Shown here: positions 1 through 10,792 of the stretch, one piece after another
Position numbering within the stretch: the stretch's first letter is position 1
Layout of the letters: every line of letters starts with the position of its first letter
Assembly: GCA_036186865.1 (NCBI GenBank)
Contig: AP025065.1
Span: forward strand, 7,262,300 to 7,326,299
Direction: 5' to 3'
DNA from: Eustoma russellianum
Lineage: Eukaryota > Streptophyta > Magnoliopsida > Gentianales > Gentianaceae
Length of the DNA stretch: 64,000 nt
Made by a program: the position numbers and the translations under genes
The notes under the pieces: model-generated
Seen by the model: the letters and a program-made list of their open reading frames with translations, nothing else
Database searches by the model: none
What the model was told of the DNA's origin: nothing

Positions 1-2450
1 CGAAAATTGTCGTATCGGGCGAATACCGAAACTTCGCCAACGTGTCACGTACTTGCCATAAATAAATGGCCAGCCCCTAAATATCAAAATTTGATGTAAA
101 TTTCGTGCATATCACTGAATAATCAGCCAAAAATACTTTCCATGTTGGCACACACAAATTACTCCACATTAAGGCCAAAATGTGAAGATTCCAAGTTTAA
201 TTTTGTCACATGCTAATGGTACCATTTTAGACCAGCCAAGTGCTGAGATTTAAAGTATATATTATATATATTATGTATAACATAATATATATAACATGTG
301 CAAAAGTTGGAATTTAAATTAGAGAAAAATCGGGTAATCGATAAATATCAAAAATTCGGTTTTCTACGCACACAACACATGGAACGTTTTTGGTACATCA
401 TGTGACACTTATCTAGACACTTTTTACATATGATATACATCTTAAAGTGTTTTAGAAAATTAAATTAAGGGCTGATTGGAATATAACATGTGTGTATTAT
501 TAAATGTGCATTATTTTACATAGCAAAAATAAATTGCAGCACATACACAGTCATTTCCAACGCCACCTAAAGCTGAGATGGAGCTTATTTGGAGCCTTGT
601 TGGCATATTGATTGGTCAAGGATCAATCATACAATGTTGGTGAATTGAAGAGAGAATCTATAAATGGTAAGAATTCAAAATATATCTCTCTTATATCACA
701 TGCTGAAAATTTCAGCATGCTAAATGTTGCTGGCCGATCTTGTCACTTAAATATGATATAATTTGTCATCTTTTATTATGTGATTGATTGGAAGAAGAAA
801 TGGAAATGTTTTGAATATTATTTGAATTAATAAAGTGTGATATTTTATATCACACATGCTGAAAATTTTTCAGCATGTGTGAGACATGTGTGGCCGAACA
901 TATGAGCTAAATGGTGTCCAAGTTCATTTCTTATGTGATAGCAATACTTACTATAACTTGGTGATTCAATTTTTAAAGAAAAATCAAGGTAAATTGGGCA
1001 TTATTTTGAACAAAATTAAATGATGCACATGCTGAATTTTCAGCATGGCAATATCACTAGTTGGCCGATTTTTGCATTAAGTTGGGAAGGATTTTTATCT
1101 TGCAATTTATGTGATATATCTTATGATTTATGGAATTTATTTTGTGATGATTTTTGGCACATGTTTAAGTGAAATTCTCAGATTTTTCTAAGTCATCAAT
1201 GATGACAACATTCATCCAATAAGAAGGTGCCAAGTAAGCGAAGCTTAAATGATCATCCAATAAGAAGATGCCAAGTAAGCAAGACATTGTCACAATGATG
1301 TCTTACACTCTCTCAAGGACTTAAAAGATAATTTTCAAGAGGGGGAGGCTACCCAAGGGGACGGCTGGACCATGTTAAAAGGAAAGAAGAGAGCAAACAA
1401 AAACAAGAACAAGCATTGCAATTCAAAGTGATCAAAAAGCCTAGCTCTTCTTCTTCTACATCTTCTTTCTTTCTCTCTTCTTGTAAAGCCTATTGTATTC
1501 ATATCTTTCAATCTTGAATATGCTTGGTATAGACCACCACTCATTATACATCTTTGTAAAAGATTGATCAAGGTGTGATCAATCTTCATTCGTGCAAGGT
1601 GGTGGTGTTCGTGCAAATTGTACTAACAATACAAGGTTTGTAAAGGGTTGGAGTTAGGTGTAACTCTATCAACCCTGTGGTAAGGTGTGTTGTGTGTGTG
1701 ATTAGTGTGAACCGAGGAAGGTGTTCCTTGAAGACTAGAGTAGGTTGTTTATAACCGAACCAGTATAAAATTCTTGGTGCCATTTACTTTCTGCATTTAC
1801 TTTTCAGTTACTGCACTGATTACCCTTCTTGTTCGCATTCGTAAAAATAGTTAACGAATTTCAAAAATCACAAAAATTTCAGAAATATACTCACACGTTC
1901 TAGGGTTAATTTGGCACAAGTTTCAACCCTTTTGCATAAGTATTAGTCAATCAAACATCAAAAGTTCTGAGACTAGTGCAGTCTGATTTTTAGACTTGCA
2001 AAGGTTGAGACTTTGATTATAGTTGACCTACTTCCCAAAAGAATTTTGTAAAACTGTTTCAACCCACTTAATTATAGTATATAAGGAGTTAGTGGTCAAA
2101 TTTTCAGAGCATTTGGACGTTCACACAAATAGGAATAAATTTTTCAAAACCATCTACCGTTTTTGGCAGATTAGAGCAATCTGAGTACCAACGATTTTTT
2201 AAGGGGTTACAAGTTGAATTTTAATTTTAAATTTTTAGGGGACCCTCATAACATCTGAGGCTAAGTTCTCTCAAAATTTCATAATTTTTGGAGACCTCTA
2301 ACCTAGTTTTAAAAAGGTTTTAAAACTGGTCCTGAAAACAGAATCTGTTTTCAGAAGTTGAATTGTTCAAGTTTAAAGAAATTTTAAAAACCACACTTTC
2401 TGCACCACCTATTCAACCCCCCCTTCTAGTGGTGCCTTGCAGATCCTACA
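1..2450 (+). repeat. Region containing the 5' LTR of SIRE-like Copia element A (left boundary unknown)
   Basis: No coding region is seen. The right boundary of an LTR is supported at 2450: the sequence ends CCTACA, then two bases, then a 12-base primer site for initiator Met tRNA at 2453-2464, then gag at 2505. The matching 3' LTR is not in the window, so the 5' boundary cannot be set. A TGTTGG start near 599 is one guess. AT-rich dyads lie near 259-297 and three strong inverted repeats at 699-1047. The first 600 bp may be host DNA or older repeat; I see nothing else in it. Confidence 0.5.
699..1047. repeat. Three copies of a CATGCTGAAA/TTTCAGCATG hairpin in the LTR region of element A
   Basis: Perfect inverted repeats lie at 699-719, 851-881 (the longest, CACACATGCTGAAAA with its complement) and 1028-1047. 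Each is followed within about 20 bp by a TGGCCGA-like word (730, 891, 1072). Stem length and centre vary between copies but the core GCTGAAA/TTTCAGC is kept. Spacing is about 155-175 bp, so this is a loose tandem array in which the hairpin is the conserved part. Clusters of palindromes in LTRs are known from Sireviruses; whether this is the same phenomenon is inference. Confidence 0.7.
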
Positions 2451-2452
2451 AG

Positions 2453-2464
2453 TGGTATCAGAGC
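2453..2464 (+). other. Primer binding site of element A (initiator Met tRNA)
   Basis: TGGTATCAGAGC, the complement of the 3' end of plant initiator tRNA-Met, lies two bases after the LTR end. It fixes the orientation of the element as plus. Confidence 0.9.
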
Positions 2465-2504
2465 GCAGGAACACTCACTTCAAGGAATCCAACGATTCAG
2501 TGAG

Positions 2505-4199
2505 ATGGCAACCACAAATCTCAAAACCGAGCAAGAAGGTATGTCGAGCCAAAGGCCTCCACTTTTTGACGGTGATTCGTTTATTCAGTGGAAACTTAGG
2601 ATGAAGCTTTTTCTTATGGCTATAGATATAGATCTTTGGTCAATCATTGAAGATGGTCCTTATGTCCCATCTAAGGTATCCACCGTAGACGGAGTCACTT
2701 TAGAAGTTGTTAAAACTAGACAAGAATATACGAGTGATGATAAAAAGAAACTTAGAATGAATGCTAGGGCTATGCAATTGCTTTTAAACGGATTAAGTAA
2801 AAGTGAGTCTAGTTATGTGTCAAACTGTTCTAGTGCACAAGAAATGTGGAGGATACTAGAAATGAAACACGAAGGCACGAGTCAAGTGAAAGAGTCAAAA
2901 ATTAACATGCTTATGTCCACACTTGAGTCATTTAAATTATTGCCCAATGAGTCTATTGTAGATATGGATCTTCGTTTGACTAACATCTACAACTCTCTTG
3001 AGTCTCTTGGTAAGGCTTTTACTACGCAGGAAAAGGTACAGAAAGTTCTACGAAGCCTTCCTTCTGAATGGGACCCTAAAGTGACCGCACTAGAAGAAAG
3101 CGAGGAAACTAAATCAATAAAGATGGAAGAACTAATCGGATCACTTAAAGTTTATGAGAATAAACTCACCATACGGAAATCGGAATCATCTAAACAAGGT
3201 AAAGCTATTGCTTTCAAATCAAATGAATACGTCTCCCCTCCCTCCGATCACGTAGATGATAGTGATTCCGAATCAGATAATGATGACCTAATTCTATTGG
3301 CTAAAGGATTAAGAAAATTTATGAGAAGGTCATTTAGAAACAAAAATAAGGGTACTACGACTAAGAGAAATAAGAACAAGTCAAACGATAAAGACGTTAA
3401 ATGTTATGAATGTGGTAAACTCGGACACTTATCATATGACTGCCCAAATAAAGAAAAGCAAACTACTAAATACCCTGACAAGGAGCGGAACAAAAATAGA
3501 CTCGTCTCAGAACCCAAACAAAGGAAACGTGCTCTAAAGGCCTCCACCTGGAGTGATTCATCAGATTCTGAAACTGAGACCGAAGAGGAGACCGCACAAG
3601 TGTGCTTTGCATCCAAAGCATCTAATGAGGTATCATCTGATTCTGACTCTGACTCTGAACCTTCTTATGATGATCTTTTTAGTCAGTATCTAGAATTGCA
3701 TAAATTCACCAAGACTCTCGTTAAGGAAAAGAAACGATTAATTGAAGACAAGAAACTGTTAGAATCTTCTAACGAGAATCTTGTCGCTCAATTAAGCGAT
3801 TCAAAAAAAGAGTCATCATGCGTCATTACTGCATTAAAAACAGAGATTTCATCATTAACCACTCAAAATAATGAAATGAAATCCGAGATTTCAAATTTGA
3901 AATCAAGGAATGCCGATTTAGAGAAAATGATGAAACAGTTTGATACAGGGTCCAACATGCTGCATCGCATTATATTATCACAAAAGCATGACAGCGACAA
4001 AACTGGACTGGGATACGTTGATACTAACGAAGTATCAACCAAACCAACCAAGTTTGTTGTGTCTAAGAAAGTAGACACCCCTTGTAGCGCCCCGTCCCGG
4101 ACCATAAGGTCAGAACTGGTACGTCCGCTGTATTCCACTAAGGGATATACAAGACGTCTGTACGAATCCCTACACTTATCAAAACGACAGAGTATTTGA
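2505..4199 (+). CDS. gag: Copia (SIRE-like) gag protein with an LTR-derived C-terminal tail
   Basis: Retrotransposon capsid/nucleocapsid protein, 564 codons as an open frame. The N-terminal half resembles the UBN2 / Copia-type gag polypeptide family. A CCHC zinc knuckle (CYECGKLGHLSYDC) sits at about residues 300-313, after a basic stretch. The C-terminal third is acidic/serine-rich and then coiled-coil-like (about 400-490), as in SIRE-lineage gags. The start is the first ATG, 40 bp after the primer site. Genuine gag sequence ends at about 4082. From 4083 the frame reads into an inverted Ty3-like LTR and picks up about 39 foreign residues before TGA, and no protease, integrase or RT follows. 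The element is therefore broken by that insertion. What is seen: the knuckle, primer site and junction. Lineage assignment is by resemblance. Confidence 0.85.
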   Translation: MATTNLKTEQEGMSSQRPPLFDGDSFIQWKLRMKLFLMAIDIDLWSIIEDGPYVPSKVSTVDGVTLEVVKTRQEYTSDDKKKLRMNARAMQLLLNGLSKSESSYVSNCSSAQEMWRILEMKHEGTSQVKESKINMLMSTLESFKLLPNESIVDMDLRLTNIYNSLESLGKAFTTQEKVQKVLRSLPSEWDPKVTALEESEETKSIKMEELIGSLKVYENKLTIRKSESSKQGKAIAFKSNEYVSPPSDHVDDSDSESDNDDLILLAKGLRKFMRRSFRNKNKGTTTKRNKNKSNDKDVKCYECGKLGHLSYDCPNKEKQTTKYPDKERNKNRLVSEPKQRKRALKASTWSDSSDSETETEEETAQVCFASKASNEVSSDSDSDSEPSYDDLFSQYLELHKFTKTLVKEKKRLIEDKKLLESSNENLVAQLSDSKKESSCVITALKTEISSLTTQNNEMKSEISNLKSRNADLEKMMKQFDTGSNMLHRIILSQKHDSDKTGLGYVDTNEVSTKPTKFVVSKKVDTPCSAPSRTIRSELVRPLYSTKGYTRRLYESLHLSKRQSI

Positions 4200-5677
4200 T
4201 TGCGGAAGCGAAATAAATCAATTCAAAATCCTAAATCAAAAGTAAAATCCCCAAATCATCATAGTCAATATCAAGTCAAAATACCCTAAACGACATCGTA
4301 AAGTTCGTAAAGTAAAATCCCTAAGCTAAGTCCTCAAATGAAATAATAAATAAAATAAAACTTCCTCATTTCTTGATCCTCAATCTCCCAATAATCTCTA
4401 CGAGTCCCACTGAGCCCACTCTGAATCTTCTCCAACCCATATGTAATCATACCCTGAATCGTCTGCAAGAAAACAAAACGAACGGTGTGAGCGACAAAAA
4501 CGTCACTCAGTAGGTACCCTGCCTGCAGCGGCTCTGTGAGATCATACATGCTAGGACAGTAGTGAAATACATATACGTACTGTAATACGAAAATAGATTG
4601 TCCACGTTTTTGCAAATACGTATAACGGTCAGAACTTCTTAAAACAATCAAGCACGTAATCATGCAGAATGAGCGTGAAATGCAATGTCACATACGTGAT
4701 GCATGATAAACCTGCCTTCTCAGAACATTCATCTAATCGTGCAATGCATGACCCCGGGTCCTAACAGAACGGAACAGATCAGATATGCGACTTACGTCTC
4801 GCATATCCTAACAGAGCAGAACGGAACAGATCAGATATGCGACTTACGTCTCGCATATCCTAACAGAGCAGAACGGAACATACATGCGACTTAGGTCTCG
4901 CATATCTTAACAGAACATAACATAACAGATATGCGACTTAGGTCTCGCATATCTTTACAGAACAGATATGCGACTTAGGTCTCGCATATCCTAACGGAAC
5001 AGAACAAATATGCGACTTAGGTCTCGCATACCCTAATAGAACAGATATGCGACTTAGGTCTCGCATACCCTAACGGAACAGAACAGATATGCGACTTAGG
5101 TCTCGCATACCTTAACATAACAGAACAGATATGCGACTTAGGTCTCGCATACCCTAACGGAACAGAACAGATATGCGACTTAGGTCTCGCATACCTTAAC
5201 ATAACAGAACAGATATGCGACTTACGTCTCGCATTTTAACAGAACAGAACGGAACAGAACAGAACATATCATATATGCAATGTCGTGATGCATGAATGCA
5301 CAGAAATCATACACGGAATCATTCATTTACTTTCCCTTTCCTTTTCTTTTTTTTCTTTTGTTTTTCCTTTTCTCTATTTTTCCTTTTCTTTTTCTTTTTC
5401 CTTCATGAAACTCCTCCCTGCCTCAGAAACTTTTCCAAATCCCCCTCTCCCTTTCTGATTCCTTCGAACAAACTCCATCACCCCAGCCGACATTCCACCC
5501 CGCCCCCTCTTTCCTAACCCGCCCCCTCTCCCTTCCCCAGCTCACCATGCCCCAGCCACCCCCCAGCGCACTACCCACCAGCCCCACCCAGACGCACCAC
5601 CCTCCCCAACCAGCCGCAGGCCCCAAGCCAGCACCCCTCAGTCCGCGCCCCCCCGTCCACCCTTATTCCACCATTTG
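4083..5677 (-). mobile_element. Inverted LTR of the TGTT...GCGCTACA family, truncated by an assembly gap
   Basis: The plus strand begins TGTAGCGCCCCG, the reverse complement of the CGGGGCGCTACA end shared by solo LTR F (36493) and the LTRs of element G (49386, 55241). This is therefore the 3' end of a related LTR read on the minus strand. It interrupts the gag frame of element A. No primer site lies next to 4083, which suggests a solo LTR or a fragment. An array of small hairpins (4782-5236) occupies the place where F and G carry their own hairpins. Then come a CT-rich tract (5330-5415) and a very C-rich stretch (5420-5670). The other end is lost in the N run at 5678, so the target duplication could not be checked. 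Confidence 0.65.
4782..5236. repeat. Array of 11 hairpin units ATATGCGA-CTTAGGTC-TCGCATAT
   Basis: Copies start near 4782, 4834, 4883, 4929, 4966, 5008, 5045, 5087, 5129, 5171 and 5213. The commonest period is 42 bp. Each has a 6- to 8-bp perfect stem (ATATGCGA/TCGCATAT) around an 8-base loop CTTAGGTC or CTTACGTC. The spacers are built from CCTAACAGAACAGAAC-like words. Two loop variants alternate in blocks: CTTACGTC at both ends, CTTAGGTC in the middle. This is not a CRISPR: spacers are themselves repetitive and the array lies in an LTR of a plant genome. Confidence 0.85.
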
Positions 5678-5777
5678 NNNNNNNNNNNNNNNNNNNNNNN
5701 NNNNNNNNNNNNNNNNNNNNNNNNNNNNNNNNNNNNNNNNNNNNNNNNNNNNNNNNNNNNNNNNNNNNNNNNNNNNN
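5678..5777. other. Assembly gap (100 N)
   Basis: Exactly 100 N, the usual placeholder for a gap of unknown size. Reading frames drawn across it are meaningless. Confidence 0.98.
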
Positions 5778-7360
5778 CTTGTTGTTTGTAGTAGGTTGGT
5801 AGGCTTGGTTCAGCAGTCTAGTAAGTAGGAGCAGGACATTCTTTAATTTGTTGGGAATGGTTTTGCGTTGCCAATGATGGTGGTTATTGTGCTCTTTGAC
5901 TATGGAAGCTTGCATAATTGCCAATTTTATCTGGTTGCAATGATTGGGACGTGCAGAAGCTGGTGTTCGTGTTTTCTTTCTTTTGGTTGTACCAGCATTT
6001 GTGACAAGCTGCTAGCTACAACAATCAACTGTTGGTGATAGTGCCCTTTTTTTTAACCACTAAAAGAAATGTCATCCGATGATATTTTGGGAGGAATCTG
6101 TATTAGTTCTATATAAAGTAAACAATCTCGTTTTTTCCTCTCATTTATATAAATTTACAGTGATGAATTAGTAACTATCAGATTTTCATTGGTTAACGAA
6201 ATAAAAATAGATATACAAAATAAGGAATCAATGAGTCTCTTAAACCGTAATGAAGAGTGGATTTGTTTCCCATCCACTCTTTAGAGTTGTGACACTTCAA
6301 GCTAACTATATAGGTTTTTATAAGTTTTTTATTTTTCAAAATACTAGCAGTTACATAAAATAAGATAAAAGTTTTTTGTGCTTTGAATGATTCTCGCTTT
6401 TAATGTTCCTAAGTTTATGACACTTGCAAAGTTAAAACAAGTATATATAAATCACTTGTAATGACCAATCAACCTAGTTCCCTTGGTTGACATATCTTTT
6501 AATGGTTATATCTCATATATAACTAATTATTTCATATATAATGTAAATCTTTGGCGAAGAAACAAGATTTTGGTGGCAAAAAGACAGTTTATTAAGGCAG
6601 TCTGCTCCGGGAATATCGGCTGCCTTGCCATACAAGTTAACAAGAGATGAAGAGAATGTCAAACCTCTCTAATTTCCCGCGTAAAATCATTGGACTCACC
6701 GACCTTTAGAAATTACGAGTAATCAGATTCTCATCAACCACTGATTGTATAGTGGGAAGATCATGCAAATATTTCTTTTAATTTCGGTTGCAATATGCGT
6801 TGGATATTTCCAAAATTCTAACTTAAAATTGTTCCCACGTCTTTAAGCTGTCCAGGAAACATTTTTCTACTTGACGATGTGCTGTAACATTACTGGCACA
6901 ATCATTCGATAGTACTCAAATCTTTTCATCACGTATATTCATATATAAATGAATAAGTAATTATATATCGATTGACATCGCCTGACCCCCTCCCCGTGAC
7001 CGTCCGCGTGACCGCTCGTCACGTGGCAGCAGGGGACACCCGTGGTAAGGGTCGTGAAGTGGGTGAGACTGTTGACGGTCAGGCGATCCTTACCCATTAT
7101 ATATATACACACACATGTGTGTGTAGGATCTCTTTTGGTGTTTTGCATGTCTATCTATTTGTTTACTGTAAGAAAAGTATAGATCAATTGTTTATCTTTG
7201 CAATAAAAACACGAAAAGGGAAAAAAAAATGACAAACAAGACAACCACCGCCACCCGCTAAAAATAGACTAAGATGCAGAAAACAAAATAGACGCGCATC
7301 TCTGTTTTGTCTTCGTGTTGCAAAGATACCCCAGATTAAATAATAATATAGAAACAATAC
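5778..7360. other. Non-coding stretch with no recognised feature
   Basis: No convincing ORF. AT-rich with short simple repeats, for example alternating TATA/CACA/GTGT at about 7097-7125. A G/C-richer piece at 6978-7085 has no coding signature I recognise. It probably holds decayed repeat; the rest of element A's pol is not visible here. Confidence 0.5.
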
Positions 7361-7365
7361 CCAAC

Positions 7366-7621
7366 TGTGTAAAATAAGAGCAGAGATACCAAGAACAATA
7401 GAACAAATTTTTCTATGTATTTCTCAATGAATTTGATTACATCCCTACACTGTAATTTATACACTTTTTTTCCTACTCTATACAAGGTAATCAATCAATC
7501 AGAATAAATGTACAATCAATGTAAAATCTTATCATATCAATTTACAGTTTGCACATGTGCCATATCTACTTCTTTCCATGTATGCCCCAATCAATCCCAT
7601 GATTTACGGGATCTGTCAACA
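7366..7621 (-). repeat. 3' LTR of element B
   Basis: TGTGTAAAATAAG...CTGTCAACA on the plus strand, 256 bp, matching 23138-23393 over its full length. CCAAC precedes it. Confidence 0.95.
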
Positions 7622-9431
7622 CCCCCCCTCAAGTTGAATCGTGGGATCAATCACATTCAACTTGCGCAAGACGGCTTCAAATGTCCTTCCATTCACTGCT
7701 TTGGTTAATATGTTAGCTAATTGATCCTCTGATCGAATAAATGGTAGATCAATAATCCATCCTTCTATCTTTTTCTTGATAAAGTGTCGGTCTATCTCTA
7801 TGTGTTTGATACGATCATGCTGTACTGGATTTTCAGAGATGCTAATGGAGGCTTTATTGTCACATAGCAGCGGAGTTGGTAGGTTAACCTGCAGCCCGAT
7901 GTCTTTAAACAATTTTTGTAACCAGAGTATCTCAGTGACTCCTTTAGCAATTCCTCTGAACTCGGCCTCTGCACTGGAGAGCGCGACCACACTCTGCTTC
8001 TTGCTCCTCCAGGTAACCAGATTTCCTCCTACTAGAGTAAAATATCCTGAGGTAGATTTACGATCTGCCAAATCTCCTGCCCAAACAGCATCAGTATATC
8101 CCTGAATCCTCAAGTGTCCATTGTTCTGAAAAACAATGCCTTGTCCTGGCGTGTGCTTCAAATATCGCAGAATCCGTCTAACTGCGTCCATATAATATTC
8201 CTTAGGATTATGCATGAACTGGCTAACAATACTTACTGCGAAGGCAATGTCCGGTCGCGTGTGTGACAAGTAAATCAGCTTCCCTAACAGCCTTTGATAT
8301 TGTCCCTTGATATTGTCCCTTATCATCGCATGGTGCTCCACTAGTCACTTGCAACTTGTGATTTGGTACCAAAGGGGTATCACAAGGTTTACAGTCGAGC
8401 ATTCCCACTTCAGCTAGAAGATCCAGAACATACTTCCGTTGTGAGATATAAATGCCGGTGTTTGACCTCAGGACTTCAATACCAAGGAAGTACTTGAGTC
8501 TCCCAAGATCCTTCATCTCGAACTTGGTGAACAAATGTTTTCGAAGTCGATTCATCTCTTCGGTGTCATCCCCTGTTATTACCATATCATCAACATAAAT
8601 AATTAAACATGTAACCATACCTTTTCTTTTCTTGATGAACAATGTGTGATCAGCATTGCTTTGTCGGTAGCCATCTTGTTTCATGACACTGGTAAACCTT
8701 CCGAACCAGGCTCGTGGAGACTGCTTGAGACCGTATAACGCCTTCTTGAGCCTACACACTTCACCTGTTTTAAACCCTGCAGAGAAACCAGGAGGAGCCT
8801 CCATGTATACTTCTTCTTTCAAGTCTCCATGAAGGAATGCATTTTTCACATCAAACTGATGAAGATGCCAATTTTGAGTAGCTGCAATAGAGAACGATAC
8901 TCTGATTGTGTCAATGCGCACCACGGGGGAAAAGGTCTCTGAATAATCTACACCATATGTCTGGATATACCCTTTCGCCACCAGCCGTGCCTTGTACCTT
9001 TCAATATTTCCATCTGCCTTGTACTTAATTGTGAACACCCGCCGACACCAAACCGGTTTCTTTCCACGTGGAAGAGGGCACTTTTTCCATGTCTTATTTT
9101 TCTCCAGGGCATTCATTTCTGTAACCATTGCATCTTTCCATACTGGTTGAGTCCAAGCTTCTTCAGCAGTTCGTGGTACCTGTTCTGTACAAAAGGACAC
9201 AAAGAAACCACGAGCTAAGTCTGATATTCCTTCCATAGGTGTTTTCATGGGATACCTGGATGTTCGGAATACTCGTTCTGGAGAATACCGTATTGGAGGC
9301 TGTCCTCGCTTGGTTTTGGGTGGTAAAGTCCATACCTGCTGCTGTTCAATAAGACTATTAGCATCGGTGTGTGTTTCTGTAACAGAATGATGGGATGGAG
9401 GGTTATCTGTATCAGGAATATTAACATTTAT
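7622..9431 (-). pseudogene. pol: Element B reverse transcriptase / RNase H, frameshifted
   Basis: The minus strand encodes the Copia RVT_2 reverse transcriptase with the active-site YVDD (within LIIYVDDMVITG, near 8590), then RNase H with a TDAVWAG-like motif and the usual SSAEAEF and KHIEIDRHFI motifs. Two frames are involved: 8223-9248 and 7616-8341. The break coincides with a 13-bp tandem duplication at 8296-8308/8309-8321. Upstream, the frame is also shifted near 9245, and the domain is separated from integrase by the insertion of element C at 9432. Non-functional by inspection. Confidence 0.9.
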
Positions 9432-10792
9432 TGTTAGGTCTGAAATACACTCTAGAGGGGGGGTGAATAGAGTGTTTGGCTCTTTTGCGGAATTTTCTTG
9501 TTTTTCTCAACTCACAAAAGATATTCAAAATCAGAGCAAGAATTGGAGATGAGAGATAATGAATGAGTACACCAGATATAGAGTGGTTCGAATCGTAAAT
9601 GATTCTACTCCACTACCACTTTGTTTCCAAAGTGGATTTTCAACAACTACTCTTCTTATTATGAACAATAAGAACAACCACAGCAATACTTACACTAACA
9701 CTTTAGTGTAAGCAACAACAACAGCAACTTCTTGCACAAAACACTTGTGCAACTACAACAACTACAGCTCTTAGCAAGAACAACTTCTTGCTTCCTCACA
9801 ACTTCAACAAAAGTTCTCTCAAGAACTTCTCACAGTGGGTTGAAGAGATATAGTAAGGTTCACACTTTCTCACAAGTCTAAGCACAAGCTAGAGATCAAA
9901 TAATTATGCTTCCTCTTGTGCTTGACTCTCTTTCTCTCAATATACAATAATGAAGATCAAAGAAAGCTAAACAAGCTTTAAACAAATTTACAAGTATGAG
10001 AGAAATATACAACAATGTAAAATGAAGCTAGATGATGTTGAAAGTGTGTATTTGCTTCATCCAAGCCTCCTCTATTTATAGATGAAGTTCACCACGTTTT
10101 TGAGGCTCTCCACCAAGTCTTCATCTTTAAAAATGTCAAGACAATGCCCAAATAGTCTCTAGCCACCCTATGAAGTGATTTGATCTTGGATAGCCACCCT
10201 AGAGAATCTTAGACATGTATACAATAGTCAAGGAAGCATGTAATAAGTTGGGTTAAAGTCTACAAGAAGTTTGAAGAAGATTGGAAAGAGAAAACCTTGA
10301 AAATCAACCTTGGATTTTATTCTAACGTTCAAAAAATTTGAATTCTGGAGGACATCGATCGATCGAAGTCCCTGGAAGGGAGAGATCGATGTCCTCAGAT
10401 GATTTTCAAAAATCCTGCACTGCATGACATCGATCGATCGATGTCAGGGGCTGAAGTGACATCGATCGATCGATGTCACCTGGTTTAGAGACTGAAGTAC
10501 TCAGTTCTACATCGATCGATCGAAGTCAGGGGATGAAGTGACATCGATCGATCGATGTCCTTGTGGTTGAGGGTTCGATGTCCTCAGTCAGACATCGATC
10601 GATCGATGTCAGGGGCTGAAGTACATCGATCGATCGATGTCCCCAGTTTGAGAGATCGATGTCAACCAGTGACTTCCAATCTCAACCATCTTTGGACATA
10701 ATGTGTTTTGCCCATCTTGCATCGAATATTAAACATAATTTCAACTCATTCAAAAACATCTTTTCATCATCAAAACGTTTTACAACTTAACA
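9432..10792 (-). repeat. 3' LTR of element C
   Basis: Starts TGTTAGGTCTGAAATACAC and ends ACAACTTAACA on the plus strand. Contains seven copies of the GACATCGATCGATCGATGTC palindrome or near variants at 10351-10641. Confidence 0.95.
10351..10641. repeat. Palindrome cluster GACATCGATCGATCGATGTC in the 3' LTR of element C
   Basis: Copies start at about 10351, 10426, 10458, 10509, 10540, 10591 and 10623. Most are perfect 18- to 20-bp palindromes; two end in GAAGTC instead of GATGTC. Extra half sites (GATCGATGTC) occur at 10383, near 10575 and near 10654. The spacers share phrases such as CAGGGGCTGAAGTG. The same cluster occurs in the 5' LTR. Confidence 0.95.

Noticed and set aside
4334..4663. 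109-codon minus-strand ORF in the inverted LTR
   Set aside because: No family resemblance, lies in non-coding LTR sequence.
4782..5236. Regularly spaced repeats resembling a CRISPR array
   Set aside because: Plant DNA, spacers are repetitive, no cas genes, and the array lies within an LTR.
5547..5924. ORFs on both strands crossing the N run
   Set aside because: They consist partly of N and have no family resemblance; C-rich composition produces open frames by chance.
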